This document shows positions 42,967 to 52,292 of a stretch of DNA of 60,466 nucleotides, piece by piece (position 1 is the stretch's first letter; the number at the start of each line of letters is the position of its first letter). The DNA lies in the NCBI GenBank assembly GCA_903835385.1, contig CAILMQ010000048.1, positions 1 to 60,466 of the forward strand. Direction: 5' to 3'. The notes under the pieces are model-generated. The model had not been told where the DNA came from. It ran no database searches and worked only from the letters and a program-made list of their open reading frames with translations. Origin of the DNA: an uncultured Microcaldota archaeon (GTDB lineage Archaea; Micrarchaeota; Micrarchaeia; Anstonellales; Bilamarchaeaceae). The position numbers and the translations under genes were made by a program.

Positions 42967-43966
42967 CCCGAAGCAGCTGCCATTGCCGTTTCCGCCCAAG
43001 GTCATAGCCGGCGGCTTCAAAGGCCTGCTTGAAGAGCGGCCCGCTTCCGTCAGCATCGCAATCCGCCCCATGGAATCGCTCTACACCTACCAGGCGGTCG
43101 CGCTTGCCAACAGCCTCGCATACCTGGAAAAGAATCGCGATGCCCGCCTTATGGTGGTCCTGGCGGATTTGGAATTCGACATGCAGCGCGGCTCAAGCTT
43201 CCTTCCTTATTCCCGCAACCATGGAGCGATACTCACGGCACATGGAATCACGGAACTTCTCAAGGCCTCTTCGGGCCTGGAGCCTTCGTTGGAGGGCAGG
43301 ATATCCGTGCGCAGGTTCTCCGAATGGCTGTCCCAGGACCAGGGATTCCTCGGCCATGTCCTGAAGCTGTTCGATAAAAAAAGGGCCAGGGAAGCGAAGC
43401 AGCTGATATCCAGGAAGACCGGAAGGGTCTCGCACCTGCCCGTCGCCCCCATATGCCCGTCCTGCGACCACGCCTCCGCGTCTTTCGGCGTGATAAATCC
43501 AGAAGGCACGAGGCTCAGGTCCGTATGCAATAACAACGGCTGCACGAACTTCGGGCAGGCATTTTCAGTGCGCGTGCGGACGCCCGGCTCGTTCTGCCTT
43601 TTCTATTTTTTCGACAGCCTCTCGGACGGCTACAAGGACCCGGTTTTCGGCAGGACAGACCTTCACATGCTCGGCATAGACCCGGAGCGGAAATGGGGCA
43701 ACGGCATCGAGGTTTTCGAGCTCATAAGCAGGCTCACGGCCCTGTTCACGGACGACGCCTATTCCCCGAAATACTGCCCCACCATGCGCCTGGAGGAGCC
43801 CTGTTCCATGAAAAGAAAATCCGTTTTCAGCGACTTCCACAGGCAGCGCGGCATCACGGAAATCGCAGCCCTGCGGAATTTCATGAATCTCGCAGGCGAA
43901 TTCGACGGCAGCAACCATCTCGCCATGGCAGACCTGAACCGCATCCTGCCGATTGTCAACCCCTAG
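42944..43966 (+). CDS. Class I aminoacyl-tRNA synthetase-like protein B (catalytic motifs lost)
   Basis: 340 residues, paralogous to the preceding protein: VSIAIRPMESLYTYQAVAL lines up with its ISMGARPSGTLHMGNLFVL, and LADLEFDMQRGSSFLPY with MDLDFDNQRGLVFTPF. The HIGH-like residues are replaced (SLYTYQ for TLHMGN) and no KMSKS-like loop is visible, while the zinc knuckle (CPSCDHASASFG...CNNNGC) remains. A catalytically dead partner of protein A, as in heteromeric synthetases, is the simplest idea. ATG 42944 or ATG 42959 is the start. Its end overlaps the convergent membrane protein gene by 4 bases. Confidence 0.65.
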   Translation: MVNRVMYNPKQLPLPFPPKVIAGGFKGLLEERPASVSIAIRPMESLYTYQAVALANSLAYLEKNRDARLMVVLADLEFDMQRGSSFLPYSRNHGAILTAHGITELLKASSGLEPSLEGRISVRRFSEWLSQDQGFLGHVLKLFDKKRAREAKQLISRKTGRVSHLPVAPICPSCDHASASFGVINPEGTRLRSVCNNNGCTNFGQAFSVRVRTPGSFCLFYFFDSLSDGYKDPVFGRTDLHMLGIDPERKWGNGIEVFELISRLTALFTDDAYSPKYCPTMRLEEPCSMKRKSVFSDFHRQRGITEIAALRNFMNLAGEFDGSNHLAMADLNRILPIVNP

Positions 43967-44541
43967 TCTTTTTTCTTAATCCTCGGCCCATACACCAAAA
44001 CCGTCATGGTGCCTGCCAGGATGAAGACATAAACCGGATACAGCGCCATTGCCGCGCTCCATTCGCTTATGGCAAAAAGATTGAGCGTGTTCGCCACCAG
44101 GAACATGGGCCATGCCAGGTTAATCTCGCTCTCCGGCCTTTCCCATGCCTTTTTTATTGTCGGCACCGCCCCTGTGGCATCCACTATGGTAGTGAGATAA
44201 TAAGCTGTAACCGGCTCTTTCGTAATCGCCCAGAGCGCCAATCCCGCGCCAGCGCCAACCAGGCACCATTTGTCCAGCGCGGTCCAGCCCTCTTCCCCGT
44301 ATTTCACGGAAAGGATGGCCACTATGGTTATCCCTATGGCATAGGCAATGGGCGTCCAGGCGCTATCCCTTGCGCCGGAAGCGTAGTAGCTCGCCGCGAT
44401 TATGATGCCGAGCACGGTCCAGATTATCCAGGTCGCCTTGTTCGGCCTGGTGGTGTGGTTCAGGGTTCCGATTATATACGGGACAAAAGCGATGAAACCG
44501 ATTACGCCTGCGGCAATGCCTGCCGTGGAAGCGAATGTCAT
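43963..44541 (-). CDS. Polytopic membrane protein of unknown function
   Basis: 192 residues with about seven hydrophobic helices. Distinctive words are LNHTTRPNKATWIIWTVLGI, ASYYASGARDSAWTPIAYAI and LDKWCLVGAGAGLALWAIT. This belongs to a widespread family of uncharacterised membrane proteins whose two halves look alike, reminiscent of PQ-loop transporters, but the assignment is not firm. Its start overlaps the gyrA stop by 4 bases, so it is transcribed with gyrB-gyrA. Confidence 0.65.
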   Translation of the reverse strand: MTFASTAGIAAGVIGFIAFVPYIIGTLNHTTRPNKATWIIWTVLGIIIAASYYASGARDSAWTPIAYAIGITIVAILSVKYGEEGWTALDKWCLVGAGAGLALWAITKEPVTAYYLTTIVDATGAVPTIKKAWERPESEINLAWPMFLVANTLNLFAISEWSAAMALYPVYVFILAGTMTVLVYGPRIKKKD

Positions 44542-47500
44542 GGCTGTTCCTGCGCTCCGGCCGCATGGTCCGCTGCCCCGGGCACGCCGCCGACCACTGG
44601 CTCAGCCTTGGGCACCACCGCGAAGCTCGCCACCTTCTCGCCTTCCTCCTCCTGCAGGCGGATGATGCGCACGCCCTGGGTGTTCCTGCCTATCACGGAT
44701 ATGCCGGTCACGGGCGAGCGGATGGTCTGGCCCTTGGAGCTGATGACTATGATTTCGTCGCCCTCCTGCACGCCCCTCACGCTGACGACCGCCCCGTTCC
44801 TGCCCTCGGTCTTCATGTTTATGACGCCGGAGCCGCCACGGCCCTGCAGCCTGTACTCTCCAGTCGCGGTCCTCTTGCCATAGCCGTTTTCGGTTATGGT
44901 CAGGATGCTCGGGTACTTCTTGCAGGATGCCACGCCCACCACGGCATCGTCCTTGCCCTTGAGCCTTATGCCTATCACTCCCATGCCAGCCCTGCCGATT
45001 TCCCGCGCATCGTTCTCGTCGAACCTGATGGCCTGGCCCTGCTTGGTCGCAATCACCAGCTCCTCATTGCCGTCGGTCTTTATCACTTCCACCAGCTGGT
45101 CCCCTTCGCGCAAAGTGATGGCTATTATGCCTGTTTTCCTGGGATGGGAGAAATCCTCCAAAGAGGTGCGCTTCACAATCCCGTTTTTCGTTACCATGAC
45201 GAGGTATTCATCCGGCTTGAACTCAGGGACCGGAATCCAGGAGCTAACCCTCTCCTCCTTGAGGTCCAGCAGGTTCACGAGCGATTTGCCAGATGCGTAC
45301 CTGCCGGCTTCCGGTATCCGGTACGCCTTGAGCCAGAACACCCGTCCCTTGTCCGTGAAGAACAGGATGTGGTTGTGGTTCCTGACGACGATGACATCCT
45401 GCACGAAGTCCTGCTCCTTGGTTTCCGTGCCCACCACGCCCTTTCCGCCGCGGTGCTGCGAGCGGTATTCGTCCAGTCCCACGCGCTTCACGTAGCCGCG
45501 GCCGGATATGGTCACCACCACCTGGTCGTTGGGTATGAGCTCCTCGGCGGTTACTTCGTCTTCCACGTCGACAATCACAGTGCGGCGCTTGTCGCCGTAT
45601 TTCGCCTTGACCTCCAGCAGCTCGTCCTTTATGATTTTGAGGATTTTGCCCATGTCCGCGAGCACTTCTTTGAGCCAGGCGATGGTCTTCACCAGCTGGC
45701 CGTACTCATCCTCTATTTTCTGCCTCTCCAGCGCCACCAGCCTGGATATCTTCATGTCCAGTATGGCGTTCGCCTGCCTTTCGGAAAGCGAGTAGGCCTT
45801 CATCAGCCCCGCCCGCGCCTCGGCGATGTCCTTGGTTTTTTTCAGGAACGCGACTATGGCGTCGATGCGCTCGAGCGCGATTCTCAGCCCCTCCAGTATG
45901 TGCGCCCGCTCCTCGGCCTGCTTGAGCTCGAAAACGCAGCGCCTGCGGACGACCTCCTTCCTGAATTCTATGAACTCGCTCAGGAGCGGGTAGAGCCCGA
46001 GCACCCGCGGCTGCTTTCCCACCAGCACCAGGTTGATGATGCCGAACGTGCCTTCCAAGGGCGTGTGCGCGTAAATCTGGTTAAGCACCACCTCCCCGAT
46101 GGCGCCCTTCTTGAGGTCGATTAGTACCTCGATGCCTTCCTTGTCCGAGCGGTCGTGCACGCCGGATATGCCCTCTATCCTCTTCACTTTCACGGCTTCT
46201 GCTATGGCCTCTATTATCGCTGTTTTCGTGACCTGGTAGGGGATTTCGGTTATGACTATCGCATTGCGCTTCGCGTCCACGTGCGCCTTGCCCCTGACCC
46301 TGATTATGCCCCTGCCGGTCTTGTACGCCTGCAGGATTCCGGCACGGCCCACAATCTCGCCGCCGGTGGGGAAATCAGGCCCGCTCACCATCATCAGGAG
46401 CCTGTCCTCGTCCGCGCCGTCTATCACCGCGATAGCCCCGTCCACGATTTCGGTTATGTTGTGCGGCGGCATGTTCGTCGCCATGCCCACCGCTATTCCG
46501 GAAGAGCCGTTGATGAGCAGGTTCGGTATCCTCGAGGGCATCACCACCGGCTCCTTGAGCGTGCCGTCGAAATTGTCCGTCCAGTCCACGGTCTCCTTCT
46601 CAAGGTCCGCGAGCACGTCATCCGCGATTTTGGCGAGACGCACCTCTGTATAACGCATGGCCGCAGCGTTGTCCCCGTCAATGGAGTTGTGAACAAAAAC
46701 TCCTGCGCCTAATGCAAAGTTATGTATCTCATCAATCGTAAGGTCATAGACGTCTTCTCTTCCCTCTAAGATTTCGGTTTTGAGCACCTTGTGGTTCTTA
46801 TTCAATTCCGCCAGCACCAGGTCCGAATCATTATTGAAATAAGTCTGTAGCCCTGTTTTCCAGTTGGTGGCTCGTCCATAAGGATAAACTACGTTTCTGG
46901 CCGTTTCATAAGATTCTTCACAGATTACTTTGCCATCTTCACTAATCCGTTTACAGACCTTCAGGAACTTCAATTTTCCGGTTTTATTGGTCGTGTGATT
47001 CTCGTTTCCTTTTATTATTTTTAGTTTCATTGATTCGCGGTAAGCCGCATCCTGCCATAATCTTTTAAGGGTTCTAGTCATTCTTTCGCTGATCTCTTTT
47101 CTCTTCTCTGGATGATTTTCAATGTATTCCTTGTTCACTCTGCTCAGGTTCTCACGCATCAATTCTCTGTATTCCGGTTTTTTCCAGTTCTCCTTGTTTC
47201 GTTTACTGGTTCTCTCTGAAACTTTTTTCTTATTAACCGAGTTTGCCCAAAATTCTTTTCTGCCTTGAGCCAGTTTTGCCCGGTATTCCTCGTCATTTTT
47301 GTGCTTCTCCGAAGTTAAATCGTAGTGAGTTTTCCAATGCTCTTTCCAGTGCATTCTTTTGATGTTGGTCGGGTCGTTATCCAATTTGTTAAAGTTGATA
47401 TGGTGCCGTATTCTTCCTGCAGACCTTGCATAAGCCCCGTGATTAAGATTCCATTCATCTGACAAGCAGTGGGTATAACCCCATTCGTCTTCCATCGGTT

Positions 47501-48194
47501 GCAGAATCATCTCATATCCATCCATATTCGGGTCGTCTTCTTTGGTAGCGAATCGTGTATAGAATGGCATCAGAGAATCTCCGGGCTGAAGGTTTTGGGC
47601 TTCTTTGTATTCGCCGTTCCGCAGCATAAACCGATGATTCAGGGTGCAGCGTATTTTTTCTCCATTATCCAAAACCACCCTCATGATATTCGCATTCTTT
47701 AACGTGAGCCTCGGTTTCTGTATTCTGGCGATTTCTATTTTGCCTGTTTTGTTGTTCATGGCAAAGGTGTAATTTTCCTTGCCTGCGGAGTCTTCTTCTA
47801 TCAGTTCTTCAAAACTCAGGCTCCTGCCGTCTGTCAGGCGAATTTTCGTGTCCTTTGTGAAACAACCCATGTTTCCCTGGCCGTCCACAAGCGGGTAGCG
47901 CAGCGAGAACCACTGCGCCATGCGCACCAGCGAATCATACACCGCCATGTCACCGTGCGGGTGGTACTTGCCAAGAATCTCGCCGACTATGCGCGCGCTT
48001 TTCTTGTGGGGCTTGTCATGGTGGTTCGCAAGCTCGCTCATGCCGAAAAGTATCCTCCTGTGCACCGGCTTGAGCCCGTCCCGCGCATCGGGAATCGCCC
48101 TGCCGATTATGACGCTCATGGCGTAATCCAGGTAGCTCTCGCGCATGTCGTCCTCGATTGTCCTGGGTATTATGGTTTCCGCCATTGCTCTCAT
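44538..48194 (-). CDS. gyrA: DNA gyrase subunit A with an intein
   Basis: The DNA-cleaving subunit of gyrase, which with GyrB introduces negative supercoils. The precursor is 1218 residues: 825 of GyrA and a 393-residue intein. GyrA motifs are RAIPDARDGLKPVHRRIL, HPHGDMAVYD and the catalytic Tyr in AAAMRYTEVR. The C-terminal beta-pinwheel includes QHRGGKG, the GyrA box that separates gyrase from topoisomerase IV. The intein interrupts the protein just before the Ser of QGNMG/SIDGD, about 12 residues before the catalytic Tyr. Start ATG 48194, or ATG 48185. Gyrase in archaea is of bacterial origin. Confidence 0.95.
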   Translation of the reverse strand: MRAMAETIIPRTIEDDMRESYLDYAMSVIIGRAIPDARDGLKPVHRRILFGMSELANHHDKPHKKSARIVGEILGKYHPHGDMAVYDSLVRMAQWFSLRYPLVDGQGNMGCFTKDTKIRLTDGRSLSFEELIEEDSAGKENYTFAMNNKTGKIEIARIQKPRLTLKNANIMRVVLDNGEKIRCTLNHRFMLRNGEYKEAQNLQPGDSLMPFYTRFATKEDDPNMDGYEMILQPMEDEWGYTHCLSDEWNLNHGAYARSAGRIRHHINFNKLDNDPTNIKRMHWKEHWKTHYDLTSEKHKNDEEYRAKLAQGRKEFWANSVNKKKVSERTSKRNKENWKKPEYRELMRENLSRVNKEYIENHPEKRKEISERMTRTLKRLWQDAAYRESMKLKIIKGNENHTTNKTGKLKFLKVCKRISEDGKVICEESYETARNVVYPYGRATNWKTGLQTYFNNDSDLVLAELNKNHKVLKTEILEGREDVYDLTIDEIHNFALGAGVFVHNSIDGDNAAAMRYTEVRLAKIADDVLADLEKETVDWTDNFDGTLKEPVVMPSRIPNLLINGSSGIAVGMATNMPPHNITEIVDGAIAVIDGADEDRLLMMVSGPDFPTGGEIVGRAGILQAYKTGRGIIRVRGKAHVDAKRNAIVITEIPYQVTKTAIIEAIAEAVKVKRIEGISGVHDRSDKEGIEVLIDLKKGAIGEVVLNQIYAHTPLEGTFGIINLVLVGKQPRVLGLYPLLSEFIEFRKEVVRRRCVFELKQAEERAHILEGLRIALERIDAIVAFLKKTKDIAEARAGLMKAYSLSERQANAILDMKISRLVALERQKIEDEYGQLVKTIAWLKEVLADMGKILKIIKDELLEVKAKYGDKRRTVIVDVEDEVTAEELIPNDQVVVTISGRGYVKRVGLDEYRSQHRGGKGVVGTETKEQDFVQDVIVVRNHNHILFFTDKGRVFWLKAYRIPEAGRYASGKSLVNLLDLKEERVSSWIPVPEFKPDEYLVMVTKNGIVKRTSLEDFSHPRKTGIIAITLREGDQLVEVIKTDGNEELVIATKQGQAIRFDENDAREIGRAGMGVIGIRLKGKDDAVVGVASCKKYPSILTITENGYGKRTATGEYRLQGRGGSGVINMKTEGRNGAVVSVRGVQEGDEIIVISSKGQTIRSPVTGISVIGRNTQGVRIIRLQEEEGEKVASFAVVPKAEPVVGGVPGAADHAAGAQEQP
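46686..47864 (-). other. GyrA intein with HNH homing endonuclease
   Basis: Residues 111-503 of the precursor. It begins with Cys1 (CFTKDTKIRLTDG, splicing block A), has block B in LNHRFMLRNGEY, and ends DVYDLTIDEIHNFALGAG then FVHN before Ser+1 (blocks F and G). The middle carries an HNH endonuclease, RIRHHINFNKLDNDPTNIKR with EHWKTH, and two NUMOD-like helical DNA-binding stretches. All splicing residues (Cys1, B-block His, penultimate His, terminal Asn, Ser+1) are present, so it should splice. It is visibly AT-richer than the gyrA sequence around it, a sign of separate origin. Confidence 0.92.
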
Positions 48195-48195
48195 C

Positions 48196-50085
48196 TCAGA
48201 TGTCGAGGTTCCTCACCTGTTTTGCGTATTGAACGATGAACTCCTTCCTGGGCTCCACCTCTTCGCCCATCAGCACGGAAAACAGCTTATCGGCTTCCAT
48301 CCCGTCCTCTATGTTCACCCTCTTGAGCGTGCGCCTTTCCGGGTCCATGGTGGTTTCCCAGAGCTGCTCCGGGTTCATCTCCCCCAGGCCCTTGTATCTC
48401 TGGATGTCCGCCTTTTCCCCGGATTGCGCGAGCACCTGCTGGAGCTCCTGGTCCGAATAGGCGTAGCGTATGCCCTTGCCCCTTTTTATCCGGTAAAGCG
48501 GGGGCGTTGCGATGTAAAGGTAGCCCTTCTCGATTATGGGCTTGAAGTGCCTGTAGAACAGCGTCAGGATGAGGGTCCTGATGTGGCTTCCGTCCACATC
48601 GGCATCGCTCGCGATTATGATTTTGTGATACCTGCATTTCGCAAGGTTGAAGTCCTCCCCGAATCCGGCGCCGACGGAAAGCACTATCGCCCTTATCCCC
48701 TCGGAGCTGAGCACCTTGTGCAGCGGCGCCTTCTCAACGTTCAGTATCTTTCCCTTCAAAGGAAGGATGGCCTGGTGCCTCCGGTCCCTGGACTGTTTTG
48801 AACTTCCGCCTGCGGAATCGCCTTCCACCAGGAAAATCTCGCTTTTCGCAGGGTCCTTTTCCTCGCAGTCCGCCAGCTTGCCCGGCAGTATGCTGGACTC
48901 GAACACGCTCTTGCGCCGGATGAGGTCCTTGGCCTTCTGGGCCGCCTCGCGCGCCTCCATGGAGTTCATGATTTTCTGCATTATAGCCCTGGAGTCCTGG
49001 GGGTTCTCCTCCATGTAGGTCTTGAGCGAGTCATAGGCCAGCGAATCCACTATGCCCTTGACCTCCGCATTGCCCAGCTTGGTCTTGGTCTGGCCCTCGA
49101 ACTGGGGCTCCGGTATCTTTATGCTTATTATCGCTGTCAGGCCCTCTAGCACGTCGTCTCCGGAGATGTGCTTGTCCTCCTTCAGGCTCTTGTGGCCCTT
49201 CACGTAGTCGTTTATCACCCTGGTGAGCGCGCTCTTGAAGCCGGCGACATGGGTGCCGCCCTCTATTGTCTTGATGTCATTGACGAACGAGTAGATGCTC
49301 TCCGAATAGCTGTCCGTGTACTGTATGGCCAGCTGGATTTCCACGCTGTCCGTGGTTTTCTGGATGTAAAACGGCGGGTGGAGCCTGCCCCTGGACTTGT
49401 TCAGGTATTCCACGAACTGCTTTATGCCGCCCTCGTAGTGGAACTCCTCCTGCTGGCCGGTTCTTTCGTCATTTATCGTGATTTTCAGGCCCGCGTTCAG
49501 GAACGCGAGCTCCATGACGCGCTCCCGCAGGTAGTTGTACTCGAACTCCGTAGCCTGGAAAATCTTCTGGTCAGGCTTGAACCTGACCGTGGTGCCGGTC
49601 CTGTTGGTGTCCCCGACGGCCTTGACTCCGCATTGCGGTATGCCCTTGGCATATGTTTGGAGCCATACCTTCCCGTCGCGGTGCACCTCCACGCTCATCT
49701 CGTCGCTGAGCGCATTGACCACCGACACTCCCACCCCGTGCAGGCCTCCGGACACCTTGTAGGCCTTTTTCTCGAACTTTCCGCCGGCGTGCAGTATGGT
49801 CATGACGACTTCCAGCGCGGACTTCCCGCTCGCGTGCCTTTCCACGGGAACGCCCCTTCCCTCGTCCATAACGGACACCGAGCCGTCGCTGTGTATGGTG
49901 ACGCCTATGTTCTTTCCGAAGCCGGCAAGGTGCTCGTCAATGGAGTTGTCCAGCACCTCGTACACCAGGTGGTGGAGCCCCCGTTTGCCCGTGTCGCCGA
50001 TGTACATGGCAGGCCTTTTCCGCACCGCTTCCAGGCCTTCCAGAATCTGTATGGATTCGGCTGTGTACCCGCTGTTATCCGCCAT
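48196..50085 (-). CDS. gyrB: DNA gyrase subunit B
   Basis: The ATPase subunit of gyrase, 629 residues. The GHKL ATPase has LDNSIDEHLAG, DEGRGVPVE and GGLHGVGVSVVNALS; the transducer follows; the TOPRIM domain has LVEGDSAGGSSKQSRDR and SDADVDGSHIRTL. The C-terminal tail ends RKEFIVQYAKQVRNLDI, as in bacterial GyrB. gyrA starts 1 base after its stop. TATTTAAAG near 50166-50174 is a plausible TATA box with a leader of about 55 bases. Confidence 0.95.
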   Translation of the reverse strand: MADNSGYTAESIQILEGLEAVRKRPAMYIGDTGKRGLHHLVYEVLDNSIDEHLAGFGKNIGVTIHSDGSVSVMDEGRGVPVERHASGKSALEVVMTILHAGGKFEKKAYKVSGGLHGVGVSVVNALSDEMSVEVHRDGKVWLQTYAKGIPQCGVKAVGDTNRTGTTVRFKPDQKIFQATEFEYNYLRERVMELAFLNAGLKITINDERTGQQEEFHYEGGIKQFVEYLNKSRGRLHPPFYIQKTTDSVEIQLAIQYTDSYSESIYSFVNDIKTIEGGTHVAGFKSALTRVINDYVKGHKSLKEDKHISGDDVLEGLTAIISIKIPEPQFEGQTKTKLGNAEVKGIVDSLAYDSLKTYMEENPQDSRAIMQKIMNSMEAREAAQKAKDLIRRKSVFESSILPGKLADCEEKDPAKSEIFLVEGDSAGGSSKQSRDRRHQAILPLKGKILNVEKAPLHKVLSSEGIRAIVLSVGAGFGEDFNLAKCRYHKIIIASDADVDGSHIRTLILTLFYRHFKPIIEKGYLYIATPPLYRIKRGKGIRYAYSDQELQQVLAQSGEKADIQRYKGLGEMNPEQLWETTMDPERRTLKRVNIEDGMEADKLFSVLMGEEVEPRKEFIVQYAKQVRNLDI

Positions 50086-50277
50086 AAAATTACCATTGAT
50101 TCTTTGTAGGATTTCACGTCGTAGAATTTGCGGTCCTTTTCACCGCGTATGCATATCGCAGCCAGGCTTTAAATAGGTTGCCGAACCGAACCGTTTTTCG
50201 GGCGCTAAAAGTAGCCAAAAATGGATGAAAGCGGTATGTTTTTAAACCTTGATTGCGTAATCCTAACTGGTGATATA

Positions 50278-50880
50278 TTGAGCAATCCAACTAATAAACC
50301 GCCGCCGACTGTCCAGCGCACTGTTTCCGCCGAAGACCTTGCGAAACAACGGAAAGGGCAGCCCAGATCAATAGGAGAAATGGCCCGTAGGTGGTCGCAG
50401 CGCCCGCCCCTGCAAGATGGGGCCGGGCCTTCGGAAGGGCAACCCTTAACAATCGCTGAAATGGTCGTTAGGTCGGCGCAGCGCCGTGCTGCGGGTGTTC
50501 CTTATACCCAAGGGATGCAGGTGAGCGATAACGGCGACAGGCACCCTCGTGTACCAGGCCCAGACCCGAATTTTGGTACCAGGCATCCTGAGCCGATGTC
50601 ACCCGAGATGGAAGCGGATGCACCCATATCGAGTAGTCTCGCGTCTGCGCTCGAGAGCTTTGACCCGGCAAACCACCGCGGGCCGCGGATTGCGCCTAAT
50701 TGGGGGCGGATGACAGACATGCTTGAAAAAGACAAGCGCTTGGATGGCGCTGACAGGTTCGTAATCAGCGTCCAACTGATAAGCGTCAAGCCCCTGCCGG
50801 GCGAAGCGCCCGGAGATACCGTGGCGCGAGTGGTGGAGCAATACCTGGCAGAGAAGGCAACTCCGAAGCCCGGGAAGTAA
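50278..50880 (+). CDS. Pro/Arg-rich protein of unknown function with internal repeat
   Basis: About 200 residues, soluble and largely unstructured in appearance. Two related words recur: GQPRSIGEMARRWSQR and GQPLTIAEMVVRSAQR, about 32 residues apart. The C-terminal 60 residues may be folded (DRFVISVQLISVKPLPG). The start is uncertain: TTTTTAAACC at 50239-50248 looks like a TATA box, with GGTGAT at 50269-50274 just before a TTG at 50278. ATG 50221 and ATG 50236 are also in frame but lie at or before that box. Confidence 0.55.
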   Translation: MSNPTNKPPPTVQRTVSAEDLAKQRKGQPRSIGEMARRWSQRPPLQDGAGPSEGQPLTIAEMVVRSAQRRAAGVPYTQGMQVSDNGDRHPRVPGPDPNFGTRHPEPMSPEMEADAPISSSLASALESFDPANHRGPRIAPNWGRMTDMLEKDKRLDGADRFVISVQLISVKPLPGEAPGDTVARVVEQYLAEKATPKPGK

Positions 50881-50930
50881 AATACTTCCAATTCGCTTAT
50901 TTTTGTATTTTCAATCATCCAGTCCCAGCC

Positions 50931-52292
50931 ATGCAAAATCCTAAAAATCCTCCCCGTCTATCTCCCTTGGGTCATTCAATGTACTCAAAGCAGATACTCT
51001 CATTATTGAAAAAGAAGGGAATAGAAATCGGCGACGAGGTCAGGCTGGATTCGCCGAAAGGCGCTTTCATCGGTCTGCTCATGCCAAGGCCTGAAGGCGC
51101 AGAGGGTACATTCGTGATAAAACTGCCTAACGGCTACAACCTGGGCATTGACGCAAAGGGAGCGGAGCTTAGCCTGGTGAAGAAAAGCCAGCCTGCCAAG
51201 CCGCATGGAGCCGAACCCAAGGACAGGGGCGAAATCGCCATAATCGGCTGCGGCGGGACAATCGCGTCCAAGGTGGAATACCGGACCGGAGCCGTATATC
51301 CCGCGATATCACCACGCGAGATGAGGAACGCGTTTCCTGACGTGGACCGCATAGCCACCATACACACGAGGCAGCTTTTCGAGCTCTTTTCAGAGGACAT
51401 GGCAGCACCGCACTGGGCAATACTGGCAAAGGCAATCGCCGAAGAAGTGAAGGATGGCGCCAAAGGCGTGGTCGTAATGCACGGCACGGACACGATGTCC
51501 TATACTTCCGCCGCCATCTCGTTCATGCTCCAGGGCCTTCCGGTTCCGGTCGTGCTCACCGGAGCCCAAAGAAGCTCGGACAGGCCGTCCTCCGACAACA
51601 GGCTCAACCTGCTCAACTCGGTGTTTGCGGCCAAGCAGGACCTTGGCGAGGTCGGGGTGTGCATGCACGCAGGCCCGTCCGACGACATCTGCCACCTCCA
51701 CCGCGGCACCAGGGTGCGCAAGATGCACAGCTCGCGCAGGGACGCGTTCAAATCCATAAACTCGCCACCAATCGCGGTTCTGGACTACCGCTCGTCCGTT
51801 TTCAAGCCGCTCACACAGTACAAAAAGCGCTCTGCCCCAGGCTCCCTCAGGCTCGAAGCGAAGATATCGGACAACGTCGCCCTGATTCAGGTCCATCCGA
51901 ACATAAAGCCGAAATTCATCGCCTCGCTAAGTTCCTATGACGGAGTGGTGCTCATGGCAACGGGCCTGGGCCACATACCGACCAATCCGTTCAACGACAA
52001 GCACGCGACCCAGATCTTCCCCGCGGTCAGCGAGCTGATAGAATCAGGCATCCCGGTCGTGCTCGCGCCCCAGACCATCTACGGCAGGCTAAACCTCAAG
52101 GTATACACCAACGGCAGGCTGCTCCTGGACGCTGGCGTAATCGGAGACGGCATGGACTGGACTCCGGAATGCGCCTATGTGAAGCTGTGCTGGGTTCTTG
52201 GGCAGGCCAAGGACATGAAGAAGGTGAAGCAGCTCATGGAAACCGACCTTGCGGGCGAGATTGGCATCCGCAGCCCCTTGGAGGTGGATTGA
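50931..52292 (+). CDS. gatD: Glutamyl-tRNA(Gln) amidotransferase subunit D
   Basis: The asparaginase-like subunit of the archaeal GatDE complex, which releases ammonia from Gln or Asn to convert Glu-tRNA(Gln) into Gln-tRNA(Gln). 453 residues. An N-terminal AnsA-like beta domain (EIGDEVRLDSPKGAFIGLLM) precedes the amidohydrolase core: GCGGTIAS (first catalytic Thr; the first Thr of the usual GTGGTIAS is Cys here), HGTDTMSYTSAA (second Thr-Asp) and TGAQRSSDRPSSDNRLNL. ATG 50931 or ATG 50979 may be used. gatE begins immediately after its stop. Confidence 0.93.
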   Translation: MQNPKNPPRLSPLGHSMYSKQILSLLKKKGIEIGDEVRLDSPKGAFIGLLMPRPEGAEGTFVIKLPNGYNLGIDAKGAELSLVKKSQPAKPHGAEPKDRGEIAIIGCGGTIASKVEYRTGAVYPAISPREMRNAFPDVDRIATIHTRQLFELFSEDMAAPHWAILAKAIAEEVKDGAKGVVVMHGTDTMSYTSAAISFMLQGLPVPVVLTGAQRSSDRPSSDNRLNLLNSVFAAKQDLGEVGVCMHAGPSDDICHLHRGTRVRKMHSSRRDAFKSINSPPIAVLDYRSSVFKPLTQYKKRSAPGSLRLEAKISDNVALIQVHPNIKPKFIASLSSYDGVVLMATGLGHIPTNPFNDKHATQIFPAVSELIESGIPVVLAPQTIYGRLNLKVYTNGRLLLDAGVIGDGMDWTPECAYVKLCWVLGQAKDMKKVKQLMETDLAGEIGIRSPLEVD

